The position numbers and the translations under genes were made by a program. From assembly GCF_020740795.1 (NCBI RefSeq), contig NC_067305.1:1178001-1242000 (forward strand): 64,000 nucleotides of DNA, given 5' to 3'. Under the pieces are notes generated by a model. That model had not been told where the DNA came from. It worked only from the letters and a program-made list of their open reading frames with translations, and did not search any database. Positions 33,825-45,810 of this stretch are shown piece after piece. The DNA comes from Apus apus (Eukaryota > Chordata > Aves > Apodiformes > Apodidae). The stretch's first letter is position 1, and each line of letters begins with the position of its first letter.

Positions 33825-36800
33825 TCAGTTGACAGTGCTGCTCTGGCTCTGCCCCTCGGTGCCATCCGTCCCGCGGCAGGAGGGCTCCGCGCCGCTCAGC
33901 CCCTGCAGGCAGACAGCATCTGTGGGGACAAGGGGGAAGGGGCAGCTTAGAAGCCACGGCAGCTGCTGGGGTGACCCACCATGTGCTTGGCCTGGGCCTC
34001 CTGGACTCCCTGGCCACTGGAGTGAGGAGCCTGAGCACGTCTCCAGGGAAGCACTAAGGATGAACCCCCCGTTCATCCTCTCCCCTCACCCCAGAGTAAA
34101 ACACGGGCACTCGGCAGGGCAGAGGCAGCTGCTGGGCGGGCACTGAGCACTGGTGCCCGGGTCCCCGGCCTGGCAAGGGTCACCCCAATGGCTGCCCCCA
34201 CAGCAGGTGAACAGTCCCTGCCACCCCCAGTGAGCCATGGGGTGCCAGGGTCAGCACAGCCATGGCAGGGCCAGATCCTGCCTCCCTGGAGGGCACAGCA
34301 AGCAGGCTCAGCCTCTGGCTCCAGGGCCAGGAGTGGCAGAAGCAGAATGGTGTCCCTGCCCTGGATGGCCACCATGAGGGACCCCCTGCAGCCAGCCCTG
34401 CCACGGCACCTCTGGCCAGGCCAGGGCTCCCACCACCTCCCTGCAGCTGGGGTCATCTGGAAAAAACACTTTTGCTTTAGCCCAGGCTGGCCTAGGACAT
34501 GGTGCTCCCAGTGCTCCCAGCCCCATGCCTGACCCTCACTGGTGCCCCCAGCCCCACTCACGGTAGCGGATACGGATGGGCCAGACCATGATGCAGCACA
34601 GAGAGACAATGGCAGCGATGGCAATGCCTCCAGTGACCAACACCATCACCCAGTGGTAGAAGCTGATGCAGGCAGGGCAGCAGAGCTCCGTCCTGCAGGG
34701 AGAGGGCAGGGACGTGGCTTGGTGGCCAGGACCAGAGCCCGTCCCAGTGCTGCCCAAGTGCTCTGAGGCTGCTGAGAGCAGTCCCACGGCCTCTGTGTCA
34801 GGACTAGTTCACATTTAGATGTGAGGGAAATGTCCAGGACAATGAGAGAGGGCAGCACCCTGGACACAGAGATCCCCAGCCCCTTTGTGGGTCCCACAGG
34901 TGTTAATCTAGGGCTGAAGAGAAGTCAGGGAAGCATTTAAGACAAATCAGAGCTTGTTTCCTCCACCCACGTCTTGCTCTGAACCAGGGTTGGGGCATTC
35001 CCAAGCACAAACAGCCTGGGTGAGATGGACTGAGAGCAGCCCTGGGGAAAAGGACTTGGGGGTGTTGGTTGATGGAAATATCATGAGCCAGCAACATACA
35101 CTTGCAGCCCAGAAAGATGTGGGCTGCATCAAAAACAGCATGGCCAGCAGGTTAATGGGGGGATTTAGTCTGGAGAAGAGAAGGCTCCAGGGAGATGTTA
35201 GAGCACTTCAGTACCTGAAGGGGTTACAGGAAAGCTGGAGAGGGGCTTCTTACAAGGGCAGGGAGTGATGGGATGAGGGGGAATGGCTTCAAGCTGAAAT
35301 GGGTGGAGATTTAGATGTGACATTAGGAAGAAATTCTTTGCTGTGAGGGTGGTGAGAGCCTGGCCCAGGTTGCCCAGGGAAGCTGTGGCTGCCCCATCCC
35401 TGGCAGTGTTGAAGGGCAGGTTGGATGGGGCTTGGAGCAGCCTGGGCTGGTGGGAGGTGTCCCTGCCCATGCAGGGGGACGGGACTGGATGATTTTGAAG
35501 GTCCCTTCCATCCCAAACCAGCTTGGGATTCTTTATTTGCTGTCTGGCCCCGCCGCTGCAGGGTTCCCGCCCCGCGGGGACGCTTACGGGCAGGGGTGCA
35601 GGTTCTGGATGGCCATCACCGCCAGCCCGTTGGCCATCTTGTCCGTGAAGCTCATGGCGCCGTAGACGAAGGCTCCGCTGTGCTGCCCGGGGAGAGGAAA
35701 CCTCCTGAGCCGCTGCGGGAGCCGTGTGCCCTCTGATGGGCTGAGCCCGCACTGCAGCCGGGCCCGCACCGCGGCTGCGTGAGCATCCCGCGCCGCTGGG
35801 ACACCCTGCTGGGACACCCCGCTGGGACACCCTGCTGGGACACCCTGCTGGGACATCCCTCTGGGGCACCCTGCTGGGACACCCCGCTGGGACACCCTGC
35901 TGGGACACCCTGCTGGGACATCCCTCTGGGACACCCCGCTGGGACACCCTGCTGGGACATCCCTCTGGGACATCCCTCTGGGACACCCTGCTGGGACACC
36001 CTGCTGGGACATCCCTCTGGGACATCCCTCTGGGACACCCTGCTGGGACACCCCTCTGGGACACCCCCCTCCCTCCTGGCTGGGAGGAGCAGATGTACCG
36101 TGTTGGTGCCGATGAGATCTGCTGTCATGGAGAGGGAAGTGACCAGGATGGTGGCAGAGCCAGCTCCCAGCAGCACGGCTGCCCCGTAGATCTCAGCTCC
36201 CATCTGCTTGGTCAGGGTCACCCAGGAGGCGAAGGCCAAGATCACCAAGATGCCCGCGAAGTAGGTGAGCTGCTCCAGGCCAGAGTGGGGACAGGCAGAG
36301 GGAGAGGGGACAGCTCAGTCTCTGGCTGGCTGGACAGGGCACAGGGGCCAGCCAGGGACCTGCAGGAACAGCCCTGGCTCTCCCCTGGCTGGGTTTAAAT
36401 GAGGAGCCCCTCACCCTGCCCACCACCCACTCTGTCCCAGTGGGACCTGTGCTGCAGCAGGGGGAGAGCCACAGAGGATGCACAGGGGGTCCCCACTTCC
36501 TGGCCAGGCTCCAGTGTGCTCTGCTCACTCATGTGGTCAAAGATCTGGGTCTAACCTTGGGTGTAACTCAAACCTCACCAGGCCCCCAGGACTCACATTT
36601 CGACCTATCCACTTATTTACAGGCTTCATGAGGAAGGAGGAGAGGAAGCCACTGATGTACATCACGAGGGGGATGGTGGCGATGTATTTCTGCAAGAGGT
36701 AAGGACAGGGAGAAGATGAGCTTGGGACCATCAGCACAGGACCCCTGCCAACACCACCTCATCAGGCAGGCAGGGACCTGCTCCATTCCCACCTTGGGCA

Positions 36801-39800
36801 GCAGCAGCGAGTTGGTCAGGTACATGGCAATGTAGGTCTGGGAAAGGTTGACGATGAGCCTGGTGGACATGTAGAGCATGGCAACCTGTGGGGGGACAGG
36901 ACAGAACCTCTCAGCCCGTGCAGACTGGAGGTAGAGAAGGCGGGCACCTTCCATGCCCAACCCTGCCATGGCAGAGTTGCCCACAGAGGAGGGGACAGCA
37001 CCCTGCTGTGGTCAGTGGGTGCCCAGGACAGCCCATCTGCATTCTGACCCACAGCAGCCCAGGACAGGCACCACAAGCCCTTCCTGCAGGTAGAAGGTAC
37101 CTGGTAGAAGGCAGGTTCCAGCAGCCAGTCCTTCCAGATCAGCAGTGGGTGCACGGGGCTTGCTGGCTCCTTCTGCAGCAGTGGGGTGCTCTCCTCCAGC
37201 TGGGGCAGCAAGCGCGGTGGGTATGGCTTCTCTTTGGTGCCCAGGTGGAAGATGAGGGAGAACAGGGCCCCCAGCCCCAACACAATGAGGGACAGGTTCT
37301 GGGTGAGACAGAGGGAGTGAGCATAGTAAGGGGGGGCTTTGCCTGCACCTCATCCACCCCCCAGCAGTCTGGTGGATGAAGAGGGTTTCCCAAAAACCCA
37401 GGGAGAGCTCAGAGCAGCCCCTGTGGCAGGTACCACTTCAGAACACTGCTGTGTCACTCCCTCTGGTCCTTCCTCAGTTGAGCCATGTCCCACCTAGAGA
37501 AGCGACAACCCCAGGGAACGAGCCTTGCCACTAACCCGAAATATTGGGACATCCTGGATGCCAAGGTGCTCTGTGCGGTCAGGCTGGTCCACCTGGAAGT
37601 TCAGCAGGAGCCAGGCCAGGCCGTAGACAGCGATATTGGCCACGACAGTAAAGGCATACCTGGGGAGAGACAGCACCCCAGGGTGATGCAGAGGGACAAG
37701 CACAGCTCCAAGCTCAGCAGGGACTCTTTGACCCAAGGCTGCCCTCCAAGCCAGCTCTGCTACAGCCAGCTCTGCATCCCAGTGTCACTGCTCAGATGAC
37801 ACCTCCGAGAGCACAGGGCACCTGGCCAGGCCTTACCAGGGCTCCTCCCAGCAGGCACAATGCAAGCCCCAGGGCATAGAGTCATAGAAGAGAATCCCTG
37901 AATTATTTCAGTTGGAAAAGACCGTTAAGATCATCAGGTCCAACTGCTCACCCAGCCCTGCCAAGGCCACCACTGCCCCATGTCCCCCAGCACCACATCT
38001 ACACAGCTTTGAAACCCCTCCAGGGATGGGGACTCCAGCCCTGCCCTGGACAGCCTGGGCCAGGGCCTGACAACCCTTTCCATGAATAAATTGTTCCTAA
38101 TATCCAATCTAAACCTCCTCTGGCACAACTTGAGGCCATCTCCTCTTGTCCCATCACTTGTTCCTTGAGAGAAGAGACCAACCACCCCCTGGCTCCAACC
38201 TCCTTTCAGAGAGTTGGAGAGAGCAAGGAGGTCTCCTCCCCTCAGCCTCCTTTCCTCCAGGCTGAACACCTCCAGTTCCCTCAACTGCTCCTCCTAAGCT
38301 GACCTGTTGAAGAGCAGCATGGGGGAAAGGGACCTGGGAGTCATGGTGGACAGGAGGATGACCATGAGCCAGCAGTGTGCCCTGGTGGCCAAGAAGGCCA
38401 ATGGCCTCCTGGGGTGTATTAGATGGGGTATGGTTAGTAGGTCAAGAGAGGTTCTCCTCCCCCTCTGTTCTGCCCTGATGAGGCCCCATCTGGAATATTG
38501 TGTCCAGTTCTGGGCCCCTCAGTTCAAGAAGGATAAGGAACTACTGGAAAGAGTCCAGGGCAGAGCCATAAAGATGATGAAGGGAGTGGAACATCTCCCT
38601 GATAAGGAAAGGCTGAGGGAGCTGGGTCTCTTGAGCTTGGAGGAGACTGAGGGGCAACCTCATCAATGTTTATAAAGAGTGAGTGTCAGGAAGACAGAGC
38701 CAGGTTCTTCTCAGTGATCTCCAGTGAGGGGCAGTGGGTGCAAACTGGAGCACAGGAGGTTCCACGTAAACATGAGGAAAAACTTCTTTCCTGTGAGGGT
38801 CACAGAGCCCTGGGACAGGCTGCCCAGAGAGGTTGTGGAGTCTCCTTCTCTGAGACATTCCAAACCTGCCTGGACACATTCCTGTGTGACCTGCTCTAGG
38901 GGATCCTGCTCTGGCAGGGGTGGGGTGGATTGGACTAGATGACCATTCAAGGTCCCTTCCAACCCTGACCATTCTGTGATTCTGTGATTAAAGATAACTG
39001 GCCCCAGTCCTGGGGACCACTGGTGACCAGTCCCCAGCTGGACTGAACTCCTTTCACTGGGAGGAATCCAAGATCCCTCCAGATCAGCCTGTCCCCCCTT
39101 CAGTCACAGCTCACCTCTGCCCAAGGATGTCATGAGTTACCTGGCCTGGTGTCCTCAGAGCCAGCCCCCAGCCCCCCCCCCCCCCCTTACCTCAGCACTG
39201 CTCCACATCCTCCCTGCCGAGTTCCACAACCAGGGCAGATAACCCAGCCCTGCTTCAGCTGATAAGCGGTTCCCACAGCCTGATCCTACCAGATAAGAGC
39301 TCCAAGACAGGCAGAGCCACTGCCCAGCCTGGCCCTGGGGCCACCCCTACCTTTGCCACAGGGCCAGAGCTCCCTGGGAGCACTGGGGGAGGGGGTGTCT
39401 ATTCCTCCATCACCCTCCAGTCCTGAAGGAGAAGCAGCCCCAGCTCAGGGAAGTGCCCCATGGGCTGTGTCAGCAACAACCCTGGCATCTCTTCTGTTAG
39501 CAAAAGGTTTGGGCCACCAACCCAGAAGACTAGACTAGACCTTTGCCCCAGTCCTGGTCCTGCTGTACGGAGGGTTCAAGTGTGCCATGGCACACAGGGG
39601 ACACCAGACCAGTGGCATCCATGGGACACCAGCGATGGGACCTGGCACAGGCAGAGCTGCCCCTCCAGGTTCAGGGGACACACGGGTCTGGCTGTGCTCA
39701 CCTGAAAGCTGTGAGCTCCACCTTCTCGTGGTCACTGGTCACCAGCTCAGGGATGAGGGACAGGTGGGAGATCTGTGTGGCTGCCCAGCCGAACTGGAAG

Positions 39801-42800
39801 ATGATGATGAAGGGGAGGTAGTAGATGAAGGCTGCCCACTGTGGAGTGCTCTCCTTGCAAGCCAGACAGGGGTTGAAGATGAAGGGGAAGGACACAAGGA
39901 CACAGGTGGTGCCTGGGAAGAGAGTGGAGAGGTGAGGGGCTGCAAGCCTGGTATCCCTGGGACCCCAGCAGCCTCGGGCAGCTCAGACACAGATGGACAG
40001 ACACAGCCAGCCCTCTGCTAGGACAGGTCCTACCCCACAGGGCTGGGGAAGGAGGTGGGGCCCTTTCCCCAGCCAGGTGAGACACATGGAGCCCCAGACC
40101 CCCCCTCAGCCCCTCCTGCACAGGGTGATGCCCCTCCCTCTTGCACCCAGCAGTGAGACAGACAGACACTTGTCAGCACACTTCTCCCCAGTCAGGTTCC
40201 CCCCACGAAGTGCAGCACCATCCTGCACCTGCTCTGTCCCCTCAAAACGCCCCCACGCCAGGCTCTGAGCCATGGGAAGGTCCCAGCTGAGTCAGGGACA
40301 GCAGAGCCAGGGACCTGGGCCCTGTGCAGCAGCCTGACAGCGTGGGGACGCCTGTGTGGAGCAGGCAGGGACAGGCTGGCTTCTCCCTCCCCCTTCACAA
40401 GGTTATGGAGCAAATCTGCTGAGGTGCTCAGCTGCTGAGATGCTTGGCCACGGCGATGGCTGCGTGCCCTGTCCCATGTGTCCCCAGCTTCACTGGGTGC
40501 TGCAAAGAGCTGTGGGAACCTGTTCTGATAGCTGAGGGGAACCTGCAGCTGCTTTGCCAGGTCAAGGTCCCTTCTCCAGGGACTCTGCAAGATCATCCTC
40601 CTCACAAGTGATTTCTCCTCCTCTCGCCCACGAATGGCAATGCCTCCTCCTCTTCATCACTTCCACGTGGCACAGGCACCACAGCTGCCACAGGGTTCAG
40701 TCAAAGCAGTTTTCCCTGCACCAAGGGCAGGCAGTGACAATCCCAGCCAGGCTCAGATCCATCCTGAGCCTGGACCCCAGTAGGGTGCTGCCCTGTGTGA
40801 GCCAGCTCTGGTACTCCAGGATCTTCCCAGAGGACAGGGGACTCAGACACACCATGGTGTCTCTGCTCCAGACAAGCCACTGGGATGGGAAGAGTCAGAG
40901 AAGGTTCAAACCAGACCAAACCCCTTTTTTTCCTTGTAACAGGGCTGCTGGTTTTAAGGCTGGAGGACTGGGGAGGCTCTGTCCCCTCCCCAGTCCCAGG
41001 GCTCACAGGGTCAGGCTCTGCAGTCCTCAGGGGCTGCTCCAGGGGCAGGGGCTGCTGCAGCCCCCACATCCACCTGGGCACCCACCCGGGAGCCATGGGC
41101 ACTGTCACACCCAGGAGACCCTGGCACTCCCTCATCCTCCTGGCGCCCAGGGACAGGCAGCACCCACCACTGGGGCCACCCCACCGGCCCAGAGGGGTCC
41201 TGAGGGCTCCTCACTCTCCCAAGCAGGGCCCTGGGAGCCCCCCAAGGAACATCCTGCCCATCCCTGCAACACCCTGCGGTCCCAGACTCTTGTCTCCTGG
41301 CCGTGCAGGGCGGGATCACGGGAAGGCCGGCACAGGCACCCGGGGCAGGGAATTTGGGAAAGTGCCGCCCAGGCAGGCAGCAAAGACCTGCTCATCCTTC
41401 CCGGCCCGTTGCGGCAGGAAGCCGAGCTCAGAAAAAGCCGCCGAGCCCGCGGGCTGGCGTGCGGGGTGAGGCACCCGGGACCGCCGCGGTGGGGGAGATG
41501 CCACCGATAGCAACTCGTGGTATCAACCCCCGCCACCCCCGAGGCTGCGGTTTCACAGCGTTTCCTCTGATCTCAGCACGGGTTGACACCAGAGGAGCCG
41601 CTTCGCTCAAGTTTCTCACCACAGCGGGACCCAGCGAGCCCGGCGCGGCCGGTTCCGGCAGGTCTGCTGGCCCCGCTCGCCGCCCCAGCTCAGCCCAGGG
41701 AGGCAGCAGGATTGAGGCACTTTCTAGGAGCGAGACACGCTCCGGCAGGGAAGGGCAGCTTCCTCCACCTGCCCCGCAGCACAGGGCAGGGTGCTGAGCT
41801 CCCCGCAGCAGCTGCAGTGGCTCCAGCCCCTCTGCAAGGCGTGATTCAGGACTTCCCCTTTGGTGCACCCAGCTGGAACTGACCTGCCAGAAGCCGGAGC
41901 CAAAGCACAGCCAGTCACTTCCCCAAATTCAGGGTGCAGATCTAGCTGACACCACAGTGGGGGGTGAAGCTTCCATCCCCCCCTCAGCATCCTCCTTGAC
42001 TTGTCAAACAAAACTCCAGGGAGATCAGCCACCTTATTAGGCTATCTTTGGTTGCATGAAGCAATTGGCCAAGATAAACTTGCACGCAAGATAAGAGCAC
42101 CCACACTGCAACTGTCCCCTCTCCACCCAACCGGCCCTCAGCCATTACTGTGTCGTTACCAGGGGGAATCGTCCAGGGTCTTTTATCTCTGGCTGTCAAT
42201 GGACGTTTCTTCACACCCTCTGCCCCATCACCAGCAGGGATGGGACAGTCCCACACCAGGGGGACCAAGTCACGGCACCAAGGACCCTTCCCCAGGTCAC
42301 GCTGTCCCCTCAGACAGGGGCCCCAACACAGGAGGCCCCACCAGCCCCTGCACTTCATTGCATTTTTTGACCCCAGGGCACCACACAAGACGAGCTCCTG
42401 TTATTAATTCAAGCCAAGCTGGTGCCTCCTTTGCATTCCCATGGGACCCTCCCGAGGTGCTGTCTGCCTTTCCCTACCACAAACACAGCACAAGGGGTGC
42501 CCAGCCCTGCCATCAAAGGTCCTGTGCCCCAGGGTCACCCATGGGGACAACCAAGAGCTGCCCAGACACAGACAAATCCCTGGTAAAACCCCGGGCTCCC
42601 AGGAGAGCCCAAGTTTTACTGTCAGTCTCATTTTTGCTGCACCATCGACTGGCTCTTGCTGCAACTCGATCCCACTCCCTTGCAGGGGGACACAGGGACA
42701 CCCTGCAGCCCCCCCTTGTCACACAGGTACGGCCTGAGGGAGCCCCCGGGCTGTGAACACCCAGGCTGCTGCAGCACGGGCCAGAAGGATGGAGACAGTA

Positions 42801-43805
42801 CCCAGGCAGGACAGGGACTCTGCAGTGTCCCTTCCACAGCCACATTCAACTACTCATGCTTTGGGGACACCAGAGCACCCCACTGTTCCCTACACATGGG
42901 GCCCTCCAGTGCCCTCCTCACTGCCATGGGGGCTGTTCCCCCCTCTGGGCAGGGGGCTCCAAGAAGGCTTCTCTTGGGCTGACCCCCCCCTGAGAAAGAA
43001 AGGCTCCTCCAGGGCCACCCATCTTCAGGGTGGCTTTCCTGCATGCAGGTCACCCTGGTTTCCCCTCCACTCGGGGCATTCCCAGGGCTGAGCCCCCACC
43101 CTCGAAAGGGGCCCCCAAGGCTGGCCCCCCTCACTCAGGTCATCCCAGAGCAGCACCCTTGGTCCCATTACCCCCACCAAGGCACCCCAGAAAGATACCC
43201 TGAAGCTGATTCTGCACCCCAGAAGAGCATCTCCAGGGCCACCCACCTCCACGCAGGACACCCTGGATAGACACCCTTGCTTTCCTCACACAGGGCACCC
43301 CAGAATGGTTCCCCCAGTTCTCCTCCCGTCCTCCAGGCTGAACCCCACCCTGGGAAGGCACACCGAGCACCCCAGGAACCCACCCCCGCCTGCCCCCGCA
43401 CCCCAGGGAGGTCTGGCACCCCCGGGGCCACCCTGAAGAAGCATCCTCGGTCCCTCCACCGCCGCAATCCCTCGGGGGGGACCCTCCCGCTCCCGCCCCA
43501 GGCAGCGCAGCTCGCCCCCCGCACCCACCGGCGAGGTGCCAGGATTTCCGCCGCCCGTAGCGGCCGCAGCCGGCGGAGCGGTCGGTCTCGTAGCCCAGCA
43601 GGGGCGTGCACAGCCCGTCCGCCGCCTGCCCCGCCAGCAGCAGCGCCCCGGCCAGCCGGTGCCCGTAGCCCAGCACGGCGTGCAGGTAGAGCAGCAGGTA
43701 CGTGAACCACAGCGAAGCGCACAGGTCGTTCAGGAAGTGCCCGGCAGCGAAACTCAGCCGGGCCCGCAGCGGCAGCCCCGCCGCTCCCGCCGCGGCCTCC
43801 GCCAT
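33825..43805 (-). CDS. MFSD12: MFSD12, lysosomal/melanosomal major facilitator transporter
   Basis: The exons on minus are 43805-43529, 39912-39702, 37659-37536, 37298-37101, 36885-36793, 36689-36597, 36269-36099, 35682-35588, 34692-34562 and 33919-33825. They give 1488 nt and 495 aa, with all phases consistent. About twelve membrane helices are visible. Conserved blocks include [93 protein letters not shown] and [20 protein letters not shown]. Family knowledge: MFSD12 is needed for cysteine import into lysosomes and melanosomes and affects pheomelanin pigmentation in mammals. The last exon encodes a hydrophilic tail of about 30 aa, rich in Ser, Gly and Gln, that is longer than the human end as I recall it. 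Intron 1 is 3.6 kb; introns 2 and 8 carry CR1 copies and intron 7 a minisatellite. It is divergent from HMG20B. Confidence 0.97.
34965..35538 (+). mobile_element. CR1 LINE 3' fragment in MFSD12 intron 8
   Basis: Plus-oriented (antisense to MFSD12). It begins in the older internal part (GACTTGGGGGTGTTGGTTGATGG in parts), skips ahead near 35158 to the TGGAGAAGAGAAGGCTCCAG block, and runs to a TGGGATTCTTTATT tail near 35538. The skip implies an internal deletion of several hundred bases against a continuous CR1. Confidence 0.92.
35795..36067. repeat. 13-bp minisatellite, 21 units, in MFSD12 intron 7
   Basis: The unit is GGGACACCCTGCT with a few linked variants (GGGACACCCCGCT, GGGACATCCCTCT). 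I count 21 copies with no indel. It fills two thirds of the 416-bp intron and ends 31 bp from the exon 7 donor. Because 39 bp is three units and no stop arises, long artificial open frames appear on both strands. Confidence 0.95.
37880..38298 (-). mobile_element. CR1 LINE 3' fragment in MFSD12 intron 2
   Basis: Reverse-oriented copy with tail near AGAGTCATAGAAGAG, then AAGATCATCAGGTCCAACTG, GACAGCCTGGGCCAGGGCCT and TTCCTCCAGGCTGAACACCT. It breaks off at about 38298 beside the plus-oriented copy at 38311. Confidence 0.92.
38311..38992 (+). mobile_element. CR1 LINE fragment, longer copy, in MFSD12 intron 2
   Basis: Plus-oriented copy of about 680 bp: GGGACCTGGGAGTCATGGTG, GAGGCCCCATCTGGAATATT, TTCTGGGCCCCTCAGTTCAA and GACTAGATGACCATTCAAGG blocks, ending in ATTCTGTGATTCTGTGATT. 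It includes part of the segment upstream of the usual 3' piece. It sits head to head with 37880-38298. Confidence 0.93.
38988..39085 (-). mobile_element. CR1 LINE fragment, reverse, beyond the inserted copy
   Basis: The sequence CCACTGGTGACCAGTCCCCA and its surroundings match the 52200-52260 part of the long reverse CR1 in HMG20B. It is probably the more 5' portion of the same reverse element as 37880-38298, split by the plus-oriented insertion. Confidence 0.6.
39174..39187. repeat. Poly-C run in MFSD12 intron 2
   Basis: About 14-15 C in a row after CCCCCAG. Simple repeat, length may be uncertain. Confidence 0.8.
39913..42940. other. MFSD12 intron 1, distal part, nothing recognised
   Basis: GC-rich intronic sequence without CR1, supported exon or RNA gene. 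A CpG-richer patch lies near 41450-41700 but has no transcript I can build on it. Confidence 0.45.
42950..43460. repeat. Degenerate 50-60 bp tandem repeat beside MFSD12 exon 1
   Basis: Recurring blocks such as CTCCAGGGCCACCCA, CACGCAGGACACCCTGG/CATGCAGGTCACCCTGG and GGGCACCCCAGAA occur in the same order several times. The repeat is old and imperfect and lies within 70-580 bp of exon 1 (43529). Confidence 0.45.
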
Positions 43806-44000
43806 GGCCGCAGCGCCGGCCCCGAGGGGCGGGGCGGGCCCCGAGCGGCGGGGCTGCCCCCCGAGCCGGCCCTGCCCCCCCGGGCCGGCCCTGCCCCCCG
43901 GGCCGCCCCCCGGGCCGGCTCTGCCCCCCGGGCCGGCAGGACCCGCCGAGCGGGGCCGGGGGCGCCGGGAGCCTCGGGGGGCGGGGCGGGGGGCGGGGGC
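43480..44000 (-). promoter_or_regulatory. MFSD12: CpG-island promoter of MFSD12
   Basis: Exon 1 and about 200 bp upstream are CpG-dense, with repeated CCCCGGGCCGGC blocks (43860-43945). No TATA box. The minisatellite begins just beyond it. Confidence 0.65.
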
Positions 44001-44024
44001 AGTGGAGACAGGTTGGGGTCCTGG

Positions 44025-45690
44025 GGGAGCGGGAGCCCTGTGTAGGTACCGGGGTGACGGGGAGCAGTGGGAGGGTCCTGGGGTGACTGGGACCTCCCTT
44101 GTGTAGGTAATGGCGTGACTGGGACCAGTGGGGGCCGGGTACTGGGGTGACTGGGACCCGTGTGGGGGGCTACTGGGGTAATGTGGATTTCCCTTGGGCA
44201 GGTACCGGGGTGACTGGGACCAGTGGGAAAGTACTGGGGTAACCGGGACCCCTGTGTAGGTACCAGGGTGACTGAGACCAGTGGGAGGGTCCTGAGGTGA
44301 CTGGGATCTCGCCTTTTGTAGGTAAGGGGGTGACTGGGACCAGTATGGGGGGGTACTGGGGTGACTGGGACCTCCCTTGTGTAGGTAATGGCGTGACTGG
44401 GACCAGTGGGGGGCGGGTACTGGGGTGACTGGGACCAGTGTGGGGGGCTACTGGGGTAATGGGGATTTCCCTTGGGTAGGTACCGGGGTGACTGGGACCA
44501 GTGGGAGGGTCCTGGGGTGACTGGGATCTCGCCTTGTGTAGGTAAGGGGGTGACTGGGACCAGTGTGGGGGTATTGGGGTGACTGGGACCTCCCTTGTGT
44601 AGGTAATGGGGTGACTGGGACCAGTGTGTGGAGGTACTGGGGTGACTGGGACCAGCATGGGGCTATTGGGTCAACGGGGACCTCCCTTGTGTAGGTACTG
44701 GGGTGACTGGGACCAGTGTGTGGGGGTACTGGGGTAATGGGGATTTCCCTTGGGCAGGTACCGGGGTGACTGGGAGCAGTGGGAAGGTACTGGGGTGACT
44801 GGGATCTCGCCTTTTGTAGGTAAGGGGGTGACTGGGACCAGTGTGGGGGTATTGGGGTGACTGTGACCAGGATGGGGCTATTGGGGCAACGGGGACCTCC
44901 CTTGTGTAGGTACTGGGGTGACTGGGACCAGTGTGTGGGGGTACTGGGGTTACTGGGACCAGTGTGGGGGTATTGGGGTGACTGGGACCTCCCTTGTGTA
45001 GGTAATGGGGTGACTGGGACCAGTGTGGGGGGCTACTGGGGTAATGGGGATTTCCCTTGGGTAGGTAATGGGGTGACTGGGACCAGTGTGGGGGGCTACT
45101 GGGGTGACTGGGAGCAGAGTAGGAGTACTGGGGTCACTGAGACTGGGATATCATGGAGGAACCCGCGTGTGTGGGTGCTGGGATGGCTGGGACCTCCTCT
45201 GGAGCAGGTACCAGGCTCATTAAGATCAGTGTGGGCAGTACTGGGATGACTGGAATGAGTGTGGGGCCGTAGTAAAGTGACTGGGACTCCCTTTTGTAGG
45301 TGTTGGGGTGACTGGGACCAGTGTGTGGGGGTACTGGGGTTACTGGGACCAGTGTGTGGGGAGTACTGGGGTGACTAGGACCTCCTTTTCAGTAGGTACA
45401 GGTGACTAGGACCAGTATGAGCGCTCCCATGGTCACTGGGAGCAGTGTGGGGGGTCTTGGGGTGACCTGGACACTGGGGTGACCACCTCTTGGGTGGATA
45501 CTGGGGTCACTGGGAGCACTGTGGGAGTATTGGGGTGACTGGGACCACTTGAGTAGGTAGTGGTGTCACCGGAGCAGTATGGGCACTGGGATGACTGGGC
45601 AGCACTAGGGTCAGAGGGTCCCCCCTTTGTGGGGAGTACTGGGGTCACTGGAAGCAGGGGGGGGTTCAGGGCCGTGGGGACCCCAAGGGT
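44025..45690. repeat. 1.65-kb G-rich minisatellite between MFSD12 and HMG20B
   Basis: Tandem units of about 28-32 bp share the core GGGGTGACTGGGACC and differ in what follows. One type continues AGTGTGGGGGG-TACT, the other TCCCTTGTGTAGG-TAAT (or ATCTCGCCTTTTGTAGG). The types tend to alternate, giving a dimer of about 60 bp. I estimate about 50 units; both ends are more diverged (after 45120 the units vary more). It separates two divergent promoters and shows no open gene of its own. Confidence 0.93.
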
Positions 45691-45810
45691 GAATGTTGGG
45701 GCCACTGGAAGCGGCCACTGGGGTGACTGGAAGTCGTGAAGGAGGGTAACTGGAGTCCCTGGGACAGCCCTGAGGTGGGTGCTGGGGGGACTGGGAGCAA
45801 GGGCAGGAGA

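Noticed and set aside
35198-36064. 288-aa minus-strand open frame with a repeating [13 protein letters not shown] pattern
   Set aside because: It is the 13-bp minisatellite translated (39 bp gives 13 residues without stops) joined to CR1 sequence; it lies in an MFSD12 intron.
44025-45690. CRISPR-like repeat array
   Set aside because: Repeats are directly tandem with variable units and no unique spacers; vertebrate minisatellite.
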